Under the pieces are notes generated by a model. It was not told the origin of the DNA and ran no database searches. It was given only the letters and a program-made list of their open reading frames with translations. A DNA stretch of 64,000 nucleotides, from contig NC_089319.1 in assembly GCF_036669915.1 (NCBI RefSeq), forward strand, positions 2,771,082 through 2,835,081. Reading direction: 5' to 3'. The stretch comes from Pocillopora verrucosa (lineage: Eukaryota; Cnidaria; Anthozoa; Scleractinia; Pocilloporidae). This document shows positions 1 through 13,000 of the stretch, one piece after another (within the stretch, counting starts at the first letter, position 1; the number at the start of each line of letters is the position of its first letter). The translations under genes were made by a program, and so were the position numbers.

Positions 1-2
1 CC

Positions 3-863
3 GGTGTTGCCAGTCTATGTCAAGCATTACAGACACCAACATGTAAAGTCACCGAACTTCATCTGAATCTTATTCAGATCACCGATACCGGTGTTGCCAG
101 TCTATGTCAAGCATTACAGACACCAACATGTAAACTCACCGAACTTAATCTGTGTGATAATAAGATCACCGATGTCGGTGCAGCCAGTCTATGTCAAGCA
201 TTACAGACACCAACATGTAAACTCACCGAACTTAATCTGGGTTTTACTCGGATCACCGATGCCGGTGTTGCCAGTCTATGTCAAGCATTACAGACACCAA
301 CATGTAAAGTCACCAAACTTCTTCTACCTGGTAATCAGATCACCGATGCCGGTGTTGCCAGTTCATGTCAAGCATTACAGACACCAACATGTAAACTCAC
401 CGAACTTAATATGGGTGGTAATCAGATTACCGATGCCGGTGTTGCCAGTCTATGTCAAGCATTACAGACACCAACATGTAAACTCACCGAACTTAATCTG
501 GGTGCTAATCAGATCACCGATGCCGGTGTTGCCAGTCTATGTCAAGCATTACAGACACCAACATGTAAACTCACCGAACTTAATCTGCATGCTAATCAGA
601 TCACCGATGCCGGTGTTGCCAGTCTATGTCAAGCATTACAGACACCAACATGTAAACTCACCGAACTTAATCTGCATGCTAATCAGATCACCGATGCCGG
701 TGTTGCCAGTCTATGTCAAGCATTACAGACACCAACATGTAAACTCACCGAACTTAATCTGGATGAAAATCACATCACCGATGCCGCTGAGAACCGTCTA
801 GAGTATATTTTGGAAGAAAAGAGTCGTATCTACCTTTCTTATGATGAAGAAGACATTGACTAA
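3..863 (+). CDS. NLR-type immune receptor, 3' end (LRR array), partial
   Basis: The reading frame is open from the first bases to a TAA at 861-863, so only the C-terminal part of the protein lies in the window. It holds nine leucine-rich repeats of 29 residues (87 nt) with the pattern LCQALQTPTCKLTELNLxxN followed by QITDAGVAS, the ribonuclease-inhibitor-type LRR used by NLR proteins. The tail ends SYDEEDID, close to the end of the complete receptor at 27,257-29,970, so this is the last exon of a sister gene whose HEPN and NACHT parts should lie to the left. Most repeats here read CKLTEL, whereas the sister reads CKVT. The LRRs are inferred to sense ligand or to autoinhibit the NACHT ATPase in the cytoplasm. 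A possible poly(A) signal AATAAA lies at 1001-1006. Confidence 0.85.
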   Translation, partial: GVASLCQALQTPTCKVTELHLNLIQITDTGVASLCQALQTPTCKLTELNLCDNKITDVGAASLCQALQTPTCKLTELNLGFTRITDAGVASLCQALQTPTCKVTKLLLPGNQITDAGVASSCQALQTPTCKLTELNMGGNQITDAGVASLCQALQTPTCKLTELNLGANQITDAGVASLCQALQTPTCKLTELNLHANQITDAGVASLCQALQTPTCKLTELNLHANQITDAGVASLCQALQTPTCKLTELNLDENHITDAAENRLEYILEEKSRIYLSYDEEDID

Positions 864-1040
864 TAATTCTGTTTTTGGAAAAGGTATACGAAAGTTCAAA
901 GACATAGGGTTGACTTGACAGTTTCAATAGTGAACGCTTCAACGCTGTAAACGCGTTATCCTTTTGTTGTCCTTAAAATGCATTTATTACTTAATATTTG
1001 AATAAATAAGAGATTTTCATTAAAAAAAATCACAAGATTC

Positions 1041-1322
1041 CGAGTACAATTTGGGATAAATTAGCATGAGTGAACTATTTAAAGGTCAACCAAATTGCAT
1101 GCGCCCGTAAGGCGTGTGAAATTTTTAGTTCTTGAAAAATATACGAGTGCTTGTTTAACTAACGTAACCCTAACCCTAACCCTAAGCAAATTGTACGAGA
1201 AAAAACGTGATTATCTGTTAATAATGTACATGCAAAACTCTGTTTTCCTCTTAGTCGTGTTTATTTCGCGTCATGTCTTAGTGGCTTGGCCGCTTGCCTT
1301 TGTGCTGTTGCCGGAGTATTAA
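1041..1322. repeat. Dispersed repeat family, copy 1
   Basis: It begins CGAGTACAATTTG and contains the near-inverted CAAATTGTACGAG, then blocks such as TTAATAATGTAC and GTTTTCCTCTTAGT. A near-identical copy follows the other receptor gene (about 30,140-30,430). A more diverged copy lies inside that receptor's intron (about 26,258-26,515). It has no coding potential that I recognise. The family is not identified. Confidence 0.6.
1165..1185. repeat. Short interstitial telomere-type repeat
   Basis: About 3.5 units of TAACCC, the complement of the metazoan telomere repeat TTAGGG, lie inside the dispersed repeat. The paralogous site at 30,268-30,294 has one unit more. It is internal, so it is not a chromosome end. 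Confidence 0.8.
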
Positions 1323-2265
1323 GGGTTTCACATCTCTCAGTCATAAGACAGCGCAAGTAAGCATTTTGTGCGATCGCGAATATTGCCTATCATAACCGGT
1401 TAAGGGTCAGACAAATGGGAGGGGGGGGGGGGAAGGGATGGAAGGGATGGAGTGAGGCAAATAACCTTGATGATATCCGTCTTTTTGTCTCCCCTTCGAA
1501 AATTATTTGATGTCGACAGTAATCTTCAGTACTTCGGGTACTTATCACAAAAAAGAAGTTCTTGATTTTGTTCACTGTTCAGGAGAACTGTGATGACCGG
1601 TCTATTGACAAAAACCATCAACAGTCCTCTCCCTCTCCTAGCTTTGACATAACGGAAAAAAGGAACAAAACAATCCAACTATAACAAAGTGAAAACCTTT
1701 ATTCCACCACATGCCTAACTGACATCACCAAAAATGTTTCGTTTCGTAAGTGGGAATTTGATCTGAATCACAAACAAAGGAAAGTGTCTTTCCTGTGGCG
1801 CGACGTCCAATGCCCGAATATACGCTAGCTGCGTTCAAATTACTCTGAATGTGTTCTTGTTATTTTAATAATATGCAAACGCGAGCTAACTTTATGAAAT
1901 CCAGCCTATTACTTACAAAATGTTTACATCATCGTCAATTTTCTGAGGCATTTTTAATTTGAGAATGTCAAATCAAAATTTGTTTTGGTTGTCTGTTTCC
2001 TTACTTGTTTTCTTTGTCACTTCATAAACTGTTGAAGAAACTTCCTGAGCAATGTTTGAATTTCCAACTTCCTTTCACAAAATGTGGGGCAATGACCCAA
2101 GAAGGTGTTTAACCTTACGATTAACCTCGGTTCTCCTTTTTGAATCTTTATGGCTGCTCCAAGGTAAACTTCCATGACCAGAACAACTTCGTCTCTACCA
2201 ACACAGACATAAGGCCAGGTTGTTAAACTGACAATCATGTATCCCAAAATGACGCATACTATTTT

Positions 2266-5200
2266 TTACTTCAGCGAACCAATGAAGTTGTCTAAATTGT
2301 ATTCTGTTTCATACTGTTCCTCGTCCCATAGTTCTCCCAAATTTTCAATCATAGTTTTGAGCGAAGTCTTCCCAGTCGCATTCGACTGTTGTGCGCTTGG
2401 TTTTTCTCTCTTCTTTTCTTGGTCGACTGAAAAGAGATCCAGGAGTTGTCCAGTATCCATGGTCAAAAGGCTTGAGTTATCTTGCGAGATCACTGTGTTG
2501 GCGATGTTCAGTTTAAACTTCTGGAGTCTAACAGAAAAAAAATGTCCGACTTGAAGACTCAATTTATAAAATATCTAAGTGTATAGTATGTTATCACTTG
2601 ACAATTAGGTTTAGAAACGAGCGGACAATGAGAATGTCTTTCATAAGTTTGAGAACAAAGGAAGACGCCAAAGAGGTGTTGACTGTTCTATCCACCTTGG
2701 GGAAATTGGAAAGCTGACTGCAAGTTGTTATCAAAAACTGGATCGCTGGATAATGCAATTTAAGAGTTTCCATTGGCTTAGCCATCATGAGTTATGAGTC
2801 ATCACGCGCGCGCATGAAGACGAGTTAAATCGGAAGTGTTTTTATACATTGTAACATTCCGTTTTTCTTACAAAATGAAGTTTGGAATATTTATCTATAG
2901 TTTAAGCCATTTTTGATAAAACGGTCAATCTACTCGCCCTTGTGAGATATGAGATGATTATCGCCGACGAGGCCCGTCATCTCATATCCAACGGGCGCTC
3001 GTGGAATAATTGTGTATTAAGCGTTATTCCTTCATAAATAAACTTTTACCGCTGCGTCAATGGGCAAGTGAGACATTTACATTAAAAAAAAAGTGGAAAA
3101 ACGTTTGAGAAGCTGACTTTTCAAGCGTCACCCGCTTTCGGAAAAAACTTAACGAGCGTTAATGTTAGTCCTATCTCAGGATATCTTAATGGCTTAAAGA
3201 AGGAGGCTTCTCGTCGAGAGTGTAACGTAAAAAAAAGCTATTTGCACGGTGCTGTATGATTCAAATAGGGCTGCTTTAAAACCTACCCCATAATCTTTTC
3301 CTCGAGTGTTCCCCGTGTAATCAATCTGTACACGTTTACAACCTTCTTCTGTCCAATACGATGAGCTCGGTCCATGGCCTAGAAAGATGATCGAAGCAAT
3401 CAAGAAAAGGCAACTGATCGCATCTACCAAAAACAAAACTTGAGCAAAGTTGGTGAAAATCGGAATATACAGGGGGGAGGGGACAGGTTCAAAAGGTTGG
3501 TGGTTACGTACTTGTAGGTCCTTCATTGGGTTCCAGTCGTGCTCCACAAAGATGACCGTATCGGCACCAGTCAAATTCAATCCCTGTCCTCCAACATGTG
3601 TCGTCAACAATAGAATGTCGATTGAAGGATCGTTGTTAAATCTTAGGATAAAATAAGTCTCTAAGTAACAGAAAATCTGTTAAACGTCGCGTTTATTATC
3701 CCAAAAATGCGCTGAAAGCAGAAAATCGTTACCAGTCGGCCCATTCAGGGTGCATCACAGAAACCTGGCAATGATTTGTTCGTGGAGAAGCCATCTGTAG
3801 CATAGCAGTCTAGGTATGGCATACTTGTGAAAATGTCATGTACTTGTCATATAGTTGTGACGATTAATTACGTATGCTAATGTCGAGACGATATCTAGGG
3901 GAAGGCGTGCACCGAATACGGGAATTGTGTGTATAGGTTATATGTCGTAGGTTGTCTTGTAATATTGTTTGGATACCAGACCATCGTTTCCTCCCTTTGT
4001 TCCGCGAGATATTGGACCATGGCCAATAACCGGAACCGAAAAATCTCAAATGAAAGAATTCTCACCTTTGTACGAGCGAGTGACGCGAGCCCGCAGGCGT
4101 ACTTCCATCTAGTCTGAGGTATGTTACTGTAGGCATATGTTTTCTGCGTGAATAAAGCAAACTGAATATAAGGAGCAGGCTAAGTTTCAAACCTTTACAT
4201 CTTTCCACCCCCAAAGGCTGAATATTAATGAGAAGGTTTATCAGCCACTCCGACAATTCACTTCGTATTAAATGAAGAAGGTTTGATAAAATGATACTTT
4301 GTCCTTGCAACACGTCGTACAAATATAAACTGTTTTAAACGTGTTCGATCACCACAGCGACAACATGAGACGTAGCGGCGAGGTACTACCCACGAACAAG
4401 TACACATAGAGTCTTGTTCTGGTTAATTGTCAAATGGACAAACCAAAGACGAATGCAGCAATATCAATCAGCATGGCGAAAAAAACAATTTAAACAAAAA
4501 ACAAAAAGATTGCTCTTACTTAAGAAGATCATTTTCAACGATGTCTAACATGCTCTTTAACTGACAGAACAACAGCACCCGGTGTTGGGACACTAAAGGG
4601 TCTGAAGACAGATCACTGGAGCCTGAGGATGAGGAGCTAACTCCTATCCCACAATCCATCAGTAGCTGCCTGTTGATCAATTTGACAGAAAGAGAGAATT
4701 AGTTCAACTATAGTAACCTGAGGCGAACATCAAACGCCTAAACGCCAACATATGTTATGACGAGGGAATATTCTTGATAGGAAAAAAGGGCTTCATTTTT
4801 CACCTCTAAGCAAAGTATGCTGCTATCAGGGTGACAGAATGCGCAGTAGTTTTTATGAACTGGTTACAAGGAAAGGATGAAAACAGAGAAGACCTTACAT
4901 TAGGTGAGGGATTTTATGAATTTCATTCAAGTAAGAAACCGTCACTTTTAAGAAACTCAGAAATCAATGGTACTCTAGGCGTGCCAGTCTAAAAAGAGTG
5001 CTTGCAAAAGTTCAAAGTCTATCCGTAAGCAATCCGTTAAAATATAATTGTTATGGTAACCGCACAATGCCTTGAAGTTACACTAACAAATAACCTGACT
5101 TACTTGAGAGCAACAAGTTTGGCGGCATGCTGAATATCCCGGATGGAGACATGTTGTTGATGTAATTGGTCCATAACTTTGGTGTATTCTGGATGATTGG

Positions 5201-8200
5201 CAGTGAGCACCAAAAACGGGTGGTTGCATAGCTTGCGCAGGTACTGAAGAGCCTGGGAATTATTTACATGTCAGATTGAATGAATATTCATACTGCATAA
5301 GGTTATTTGTGGTAAGCACTGAGGACAGACTAGTGTCCATGATCAAATTCTCAATTAAACGAGTAAAATAAACGTTGTATGGCAGTAAGAATGAAATCAA
5401 TACTAACCTGGAAAACGTGAGGATTATCTTTGCTTGCTTTCTCGTTTTTGTTTTCTTCATCGATGTGAGAAACTGTTTCCTCCAAACCTTTCTTGACCTG
5501 AGACTTGGCGAAGTCTTCATATAACTGAACCTGTAAAACGAAAAAAATTTTTTCTTGAGTGAGAGGAACGATCTGGAGGGCAATTTTCGGAAATTCTCCA
5601 AAAAAAAAATACCACTAAATACAAGGTGGAGATCCTTGAAACTTTCACACAGCTGCTGGAATATTCATATCCTGTCGACAACTATCAAGTATTGTCGAAA
5701 ACTATTATACAACGCCCCAGTGCGCACTTTGATTGTTGGCCATAGTAACTGACTGACCTGTAGCGGACTCAGTTCACAGTAGTAATCTTGAATGATCTTA
5801 GGTGGAAGATCTTGCAGTACATCTTCTTTCAGGCGCCTCAATAGGAATGGTAAAACCTGACGATGAAGGGCCTCCATAGCCAAGGCCCCTAAGAATGGGA
5901 CACATGTGTCAATACAGACCACGGTATCACCTCATTTATGATCCACAACGCCATGAAATCTTACTGAAAGGCGAACAGTCTACTCCTAGAGGACCTTCCA
6001 TTTTCTACTTATTTACCAAATCGTTACCGAGGAGGGACAACTCGCTTTCTTTAGGGCGTGGTCTTTGGAATAAAAAGGGTGAAGCTGGCGGAAAATCAAG
6101 GGTAAAACCATCCAACATTTTCTATGATAGCTGAAAAGCGAGAGCGTCTTGCAGGGGCCGGTTTCACTTTTTTTCTGGTGGGGTTCAACATCTATTGTCC
6201 TTTTTGTTCAACAAACGTTAAGCCGAATTTTAGGCTGCTGAAGTGGCTAACACATGTAACTAGCGGCTTCGTGGAACTCTTGAGTGGCGGAAAGAGGATT
6301 GGAGCTCTGACGTTCATTTAAATGTTTCTACTGCCTTATTTTTCATCACGGACCAAAAACCACGCAGGCTTTGTGTTAGCTACTTAGTACTCAATTCACG
6401 GACACTCACCAGCTTCTTGTTCCTTAGAGGACGATTTTGCGTCTCTACTCTGTAGAATTGGTTTACCAAACCGAGACTGAAACTGCTTTTAACTTCCGAG
6501 AAAACCAGGCATTAAGAAATCAAACAATGACCACAGCTCCAGGACATTATTCTGAAAATAAAACATAAGCATGTCAACGTAAAGCACCGTATCAAATCTT
6601 TACAAGATTGAACTAAGTAAAGCAATACAAAAATCTACAAAATTACGCTACTATACGGAAAGATAACTCATAACAAAGGAGTATGGTGAGAATGAAACAA
6701 AAATGAACGACACATTAGAACGAGCAATGTCTCAATTGTCTCAATTTTTAATGTTGTGACGTAGAATATTTCAGAAACATGAATAATGTTTTGCTGTTCG
6801 ACAGAAGCTGCTGACATTTCCTAACAGTATACGAGGCAGAGGAAAATATTTATCCTCTTCTTTGTTTGTAAACGAAGAGAACTTTAGGATCTACATGTGG
6901 AACAACTGTTGGAGCATTGACTAGTCATCTCCCATATTTAAATCGCATAGCTTCATTTGCTTAATAAAAGCCATTCAATTCGTACTTGGATTGGTGTTCC
7001 CGAGAGTATAAGTCGATGACTGGCTCGTAGCTGCTTAATGACTTTAGCAAGCTAGAAGGAAAAACAAAAAAAATCAAATTGAAAAACTAGAACTTAAGCC
7101 GCCCACCACGACCAATGTCGACATCAATGACGATGCATTACAAAGAGCTTGTTTACGATTCCGTCCTAACTGCTCAAAGGGGCTGATACTTGTAGGAACT
7201 TCTTACCATCCGCCTTTAATTTTAATACTGGACTACATCGCTACCGTTCCATTTCAGACGATTCCAAATCATTCTCAAGCAACAACCATCAATGAAACTT
7301 CAATGATAAAAAAGAAAACCTGTTTAAATTCTGTCAGAGAGATAACATATAGAGAATGCCAAATAAACGATATCTTCGTCTCGACCAGTTTTTTTTTTCC
7401 TGTCAGGTCTCCTCAACGTTTGCTCTCTAGAGGAAACACCAAGACGTAACCTACCTTTGTTTTTCCATTCTTTATAATGTGGCCCTCGTCAAGGACACAG
7501 TAGTTCCAGTGCACTGATCTGTTAGGACGAAACAAACGAGACATTCCGTTGAAATAACTGCTGTGTCTTAACAATGTGTATTTTCATTTACCCTTCGGTA
7601 ACTCTCCTTACCTGAAGAATTCACCATCGTTTCTTACAATATCGTACGATGCCACGACTAAACTGTGATTTTTGACCTTGTTACGAAGTCTAAGAAGAGA
7701 AAAGAAGAAAAATTATTTTCAGTGGTCGAATGTTGAGGTTCTATGGGTGTAGTTTGATCGGTAAGTTCCTGTTGAACCTGTCTCTCGCTTTCAGTGGCCG
7801 AGTAAAGGGGAACAAATTCTAATAGACTTTAAATAAGAATTGGACAATAATCATAGCCGCGGGTTGCTACAGGCATCACTTTTCCTAACAGTTCAAGAAC
7901 TGGTCTAGTTATTCCTCTACGTAAAGAGTAACGAATATAACTATTCAATTTCCCCTCAAACTGCTCGCTCAGAATTTTCAACTACACTTGTAATTGTGCA
8001 CACACCAAACAACTTCCTGTACTTCTTAGAAAGCAATGCACACCGTCAGCGAAAAACCAAACAGAGTCCCAGGACTAACCTCTGTCTCTCAGACGGCGGG
8101 CCTGTATAGTGCAATGGTTTAAGGAAATCTTTGTTAACAAACTTCTCCACCTCGTACACCCAATGTCCTGTTAGTGTTGGTGGGCAAATCATCAGAGAAG

Positions 8201-9620
8201 GCAAAGGTTTGCAATCACTATTACCCGTCTCCTATTCGGTGCAGAAAAAAGAGAGAAATGTCGAAACTGTGATTCACACGATTGAGAGTTCACTCGTTTG
8301 TCCCGCGATGTAGTTACTGATTTGAATTCGATCTAACACTGGACCCATTCCTATGTGCGAATAGTTTAAATTACTACGTGCGCCTAATGGGACTCATCAC
8401 CTTAAAACGAAAAAAAGACCAGAAGTTTGGCAGCAGAAAGTGGCCATCATATGGTAACGTTAAACCGTAAGAGAACGTAGAGGACTTTATCTGAATAATT
8501 ACGGCAAACATGGAACGAACATTTTAGTACAGTACTCTTTCCTCTGTTTTGTTTTGTTTCTCTTTTTTTTTTTTAATTCTTGATCATTTGCAAATCAACC
8601 TAGAGCAGAACTTTTTGACTTGGTTATTGCTACATTTTGCCAGAATAAAGATAATCTCTTGTCACTCCCCAATAAGGAAACCAGAAGGAAAAGACAACTT
8701 CAATCTTTATCCAGACTGGATCCGTTGCCTGGGAGTCGAATACTGTACCTTGTATACTGTAGCTTTTTCATGGTGATCATCTGCTATGATACAAATAGAC
8801 TGAAGAGTTTTACCAAGTCCCATGTCTGATCTCACTGTTAAGATACAAATCGAATCCAAAAAACAGACGGAGCTATTCCGATTTATCGAATTTAACTGAA
8901 TTCAACTGTGCTGTTCTTTACTCAACTCCTTCAGCACCCTGCAATCATTGAGAGGTCTTGGGACGCAATTTATAGTGACATAAAAATGAGTCAATTATGT
9001 ACGCGAATAATTTGGGCCGAAGTTTTAAAAGGAAAAGTAACGAAGGATACCATCGCATAGAATACCATGCAGCTTGTAACGGTTGAGAAAGGCCAGCCAG
9101 TTGACACCATCCTAAATATGAACAAAGTAGAAGAAACTCAAACAGATGACACTAGCAATGCCCATTATTCTTCACACTGAAAAAACATATGAGCATTCCC
9201 AACAAGATACCCGACAACACTGAGTTTTGGTAGACTTTCTCGGCTTTAATGAAATCAAATACTTACGTTTTCTAAATGCTGCAGTTTAAATTGCACTTTA
9301 TGCCAACTGTTCCCTCACCCTGTGTGCACTGCACTGTGTGCTACCTTCGATGGGAGAGCTACCCTCGTCGCACACCGTTCAATACATCATTTCAAATACA
9401 GATCACTAGTTTATAATTCCAGCATGAATAAAGGCTTTCTTTCCGCTGTTTTCCTGTAGCACCCTACCTGTTGATATTTTCTCAGCTCAGCTTTGATAGG
9501 AACAGGAATAGTGTAATTCTCCACCTTTCTACCGTCCAAAAGTTGCTCCAGAAATTTTCGTTCCTTCTGTTTTTGCTCCACCATAGCTTTGGACATGCGG
9601 GGCGGGTCAGGAATACCAGA
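2266..9620 (-). pseudogene. BTAF1 pseudogene: Snf2 ATPase exons 29-44 (individually open)
   Basis: Exon positions from gene 5' to 3': 9468-9620, 9051-9111, 8749-8825, 8080-8231, 7612-7689, 7455-7518, 6986-7051, 6410-6551, 5758-5888, 5408-5530, 5104-5252, 4520-4669, 4066-4143, 3512-3641, 3287-3378, 2266-2527. Lengths and phases equal those of the intact copy. The helicase motifs remain readable: DMGLGKT, DEGH, LSGTPIQ, TTHVGG and RAHRIGQ. One visible change is GGLGLNLTG to GGQGLNLTG in motif V. These exons look less damaged than exons 18-26 of the same copy. Confidence 0.85.
2935..2997. repeat. Inverted repeat (hairpin), left copy
   Basis: The arms GATATGAGATGA and TCATCTCATATC pair perfectly around a GC-rich loop. 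The outer parts CGCCC and GGGCG also pair, giving an imperfect stem of about 21 bp. The same structure stands at 32,379-32,441 in the right copy. It lies in the last BTAF1 intron and looks like a foldback element. Confidence 0.7.
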
Positions 9621-10056
9621 CTACAGAAAACAACAGTTGAAAATTAGGAAAAATGAATATAGACTCAAGGAACTTATAAAATAGGCAAAGGGTTCCAGTT
9701 TAGGACTGCATGTCTTTCTATCCTAGCTCCGTCGAAATAAAATTACGAACACTTCAGTATGAATCACATACAAATATCAAGCTGTGAGATATATGTCCTC
9801 TTTGTTCTTTTACCTCCGTTCCCATTAGAGGTGTCATCCAACCAAGAATATTTCAACAAAGATGATGTACACGGACCATCAAACCATGGCATTAAACAAT
9901 GACATTTCTGTCAAACCTCTCGCTTAGATGGACAGGGTATATTCCGACAAAATAAAAGACAAGGCAGACAATAGCAAGCTGCGTAAAATGTAGTATGGTA
10001 ATGCGCTCAGTCATTGTCAAAGTGAAAGACTTAAAACTACAAGTTAACCTAAATAC

Positions 10057-13000
10057 CTCAAGAGGCATAAGCCTAATAAGTGTGGCAAAACAGTATGTGG
10101 CCATAAGTCGAACATCTTCGCACTGGTCACTCATCCGTCCGAGCACAGGCACAACCAGGAGAACAACGTAAGGCACCGCACCCATTCTGAGCCGATCAAT
10201 TACACCTGATGTAAAGCAACCAGTTAAGGATACCAACATATGTGTGTATAGTGAAAACACAGCGAAAATAAGCTTCACTCTAAAATGGCGAGCAGAAATG
10301 GACCAGTCACCATTTATCGTCGGGGGCGTGGGTAAGGGGGAGGATTTTAGGAGGGATCACTCGGTTTTCTGGGGGAATCGAGGGAGGATCAGTCTATAGG
10401 AGATTATGGAAAATTAACTGCCAATGAAGGGGGGGGGGAGTAATAATAATACTACAAAGCTAAGGGGGTGGGGGGGAGGGAAACAGGTAAATCTTATTGT
10501 GATACGACCAAAAGTCCTCCGACCTGAAATTTTTCTTTAATTGAATCATTCATACCACATCTGTACACAGCCAATATACGCTAAATTTAGACTGAAACGT
10601 CATTTCTGCATTAGTTTTGGTGCACTACGATAACTTTCTCGAGCATAGCAATTGTAATCAGCTTTTTAAGGATACAGGATATAGCTTCTATAGCTCCTTG
10701 ATGGTTCCTGATAACATCAGCAGTGCCCATCAAAGGTAAGATATCCTTTACCACTGTCTTCATGGTATCTTCAGTGGACATAGTGCACAGCACACCCAGG
10801 CACCTGGCTGCCGAGTGTCGCACTGCACTGTAAGGATGCTGAAGGCAAAGTACTATATTAGGGAGCAAATCTAAAATCTAAAAGGCAAAAATAAAGGCTA
10901 CGACTAAATATCCAAATCGGTCTGGCAACCTTTGAAAACTGGCATGTCTACATATCTATTGATAGCTTCTGTTGAACAAATTAAGACTTTCTACCAAGCA
11001 AAGTTTCTTACTGGCAAAAAAGGGGAAAAAACTTAAACCAGCTGTCATACATACATGTACCCTGAACCTTTTAAATGTAATTCTAAGTTGGATTCAAAGA
11101 TTTCTATCACTATCCTGCGGTGATACGTGGTTTAAACACGTATTTCATTTCATGTAGTTCATGTAGATAAGAATACAGGAAAAAAAGGAAAGAGCACAAA
11201 ATCTTGTGAGTAAGACCTCCTTTCCAAATGGCACTATATGCAAGCTCACTGAGAAAACCCAAAATGAGGAAAGTTGCTGGTAGTGTTCAATGTTACCTTA
11301 AATGAGAGTTACACATGCATCGCAGGTGTCAATACTTCAAGAACTTGTAAACAGTTTATCAGATTTTGGGCTTCATTGTCCAGACCAATAAGTTTGTCAG
11401 GATCTAGGACAAAAAGGAAATAAGAACATGGAAAGAGATATTTAAGAATTGAGGTAAATATGTCCCAATCTTTAATCTTTTGGAATTCTACATTGTACAA
11501 TTCCGTCTCTCTCGTGGCACATTAGTTGTATCGTTTCAAAAGTCAAACATGTAAGCTGGATTTCCAAGAGTAGCTCCAGGAATTTCCTCCGTACTATTGC
11601 TTATCACAGTTGCTCGCCTCCAATCTTCGATGGTCGGTGAGAAAAATATCTCAGTAAGTATGAAATTGATGCATCACAACCTGTGAATAAAAGTGTTTGT
11701 GCACACTTTCCATGGAATAATCTCTACAAGATACACCACTACTCCAAACTACAGTAACACTTTTAACAAATTTCAAAAGTATTCTGTTAACACTCAAATC
11801 AAGCAAAGTCATTTAATTGCTTTTAAATATCCTTAAGTATGAAATGCCCTGACTCAAGTTCAGTGAGTCCATGTGCAGAACTCACCAAATGAATTTCCAT
11901 TTGTTATCTGCTGTAAAGGCCCCACAACTGCCTCCCACAGTTTGGGTAACTTTGAGGGTAGTAAGCTTCGAAAATGATGTTCCAGAGAAAATTCTGCACC
12001 TCTTCTTTGAATACTTAAAACTTTAGCCATCTATACAAAAAAAGATGGAGATTTTCAGAATTAGCTTTATTTAAATGGTAATTTCACACAAGTGGCTGTG
12101 AACACAGGACATCTCATAACACATATCCTGATTTCACAAGCTGCAATCTGTTTTAATTTTCTCAGATATTGACTCTATTTAAGGAAGGCCTCACCTCAGA
12201 ATCATCCACGCTGTTATCATCAAGAGAGGCCACAGACACCCCATCCACAGCAGGTGGTTGAAGCTTGCTACAACCTGCATTGCTACTTGCTTTTTTAGAA
12301 GCTGAAGCATTTGCATTCTGTTCAAAATTGCAAAAAAAAAAAAGCAGTTCAAAAACGCCAGTCAGTTCTAAGGATCCATGTGGAACCTTTGAACAGGAGT
12401 GATCAAGATGGACACAAATTGTCAAACAAGCAAAAAATTCCTCTTGATGACAAGAAACTCAATCCACTCTAAGAACTGTGGTACTGGAATAAAAAGCCCA
12501 ATTCAAGAAACCAGGAAAGCAATGCACAAACACAGGCTAAGCAGTACATGTACATTATTATTTCATAATTCTAAGACTTCATACAACACTGCTCTTCAAA
12601 CTCAAACACATAGTAAGCTTTTCCAAGAGTGACTAACAAAAATAACCAAATAAATGTGGAGACTTAAGTGCAGCAATTATACAGTAAGATTATACTGTAC
12701 TATTTGTAACCCAAAGTACCTTCTGCTGCTGAACAAGAGACAGAATCCCATTGTCCTAATGGCATTGTAAACTGTACCCTCATTCCATAGATGCATTTGT
12801 CCCTCCAGAAGAGACTAAGTTACAATTTGATTCTGACTGTCCTTCAGGGATTGGCGACAAAGGAGGTTCATCAGAAGTTACTGTTAAACTGATATTTACT
12901 GCTGGAGTGACTGAAGGATCACTGAAAGCAAAACTGCACAGATTTTTAATGATCTTGGCATTTGGACATGGTTCTCTTGTCATACATAGTTCCAACAGTT

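Larger units (their letters stand above)
864..2265. other. Spacer between receptor 3' end and BTAF1 pseudogene
   Basis: No gene is seen. The spacer holds the receptor 3' UTR, one copy of a dispersed repeat (about 1041-1322) with a short telomere-like array, a G-homopolymer tract near 1421-1432, and the former 3' UTR of the BTAF1 copy. It aligns with 29,971-31,716, except that the right copy has an extra block at about 30,624-31,004. Confidence 0.7.

Noticed and set aside
91..801. A long plus-strand reading frame rich in PVYVKHYRHQHV repeats, also at 28,922-29,428 and 29,534-29,902
   Set aside because: It is the second frame of the 87-bp LRR repeats. The true frame gives a classical LRR consensus joined in frame to NACHT, and the shadow frame has no domain.
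1165..1185. A chromosome end, from the TAACCC units
   Set aside because: Only three to four units, flanked by unique and genic DNA on both sides.
2237..2554. A plus-strand frame over the last BTAF1 exon (also 31,700-32,005)
   Set aside because: It is antisense to the conserved C-terminal exon of BTAF1, which explains its openness.
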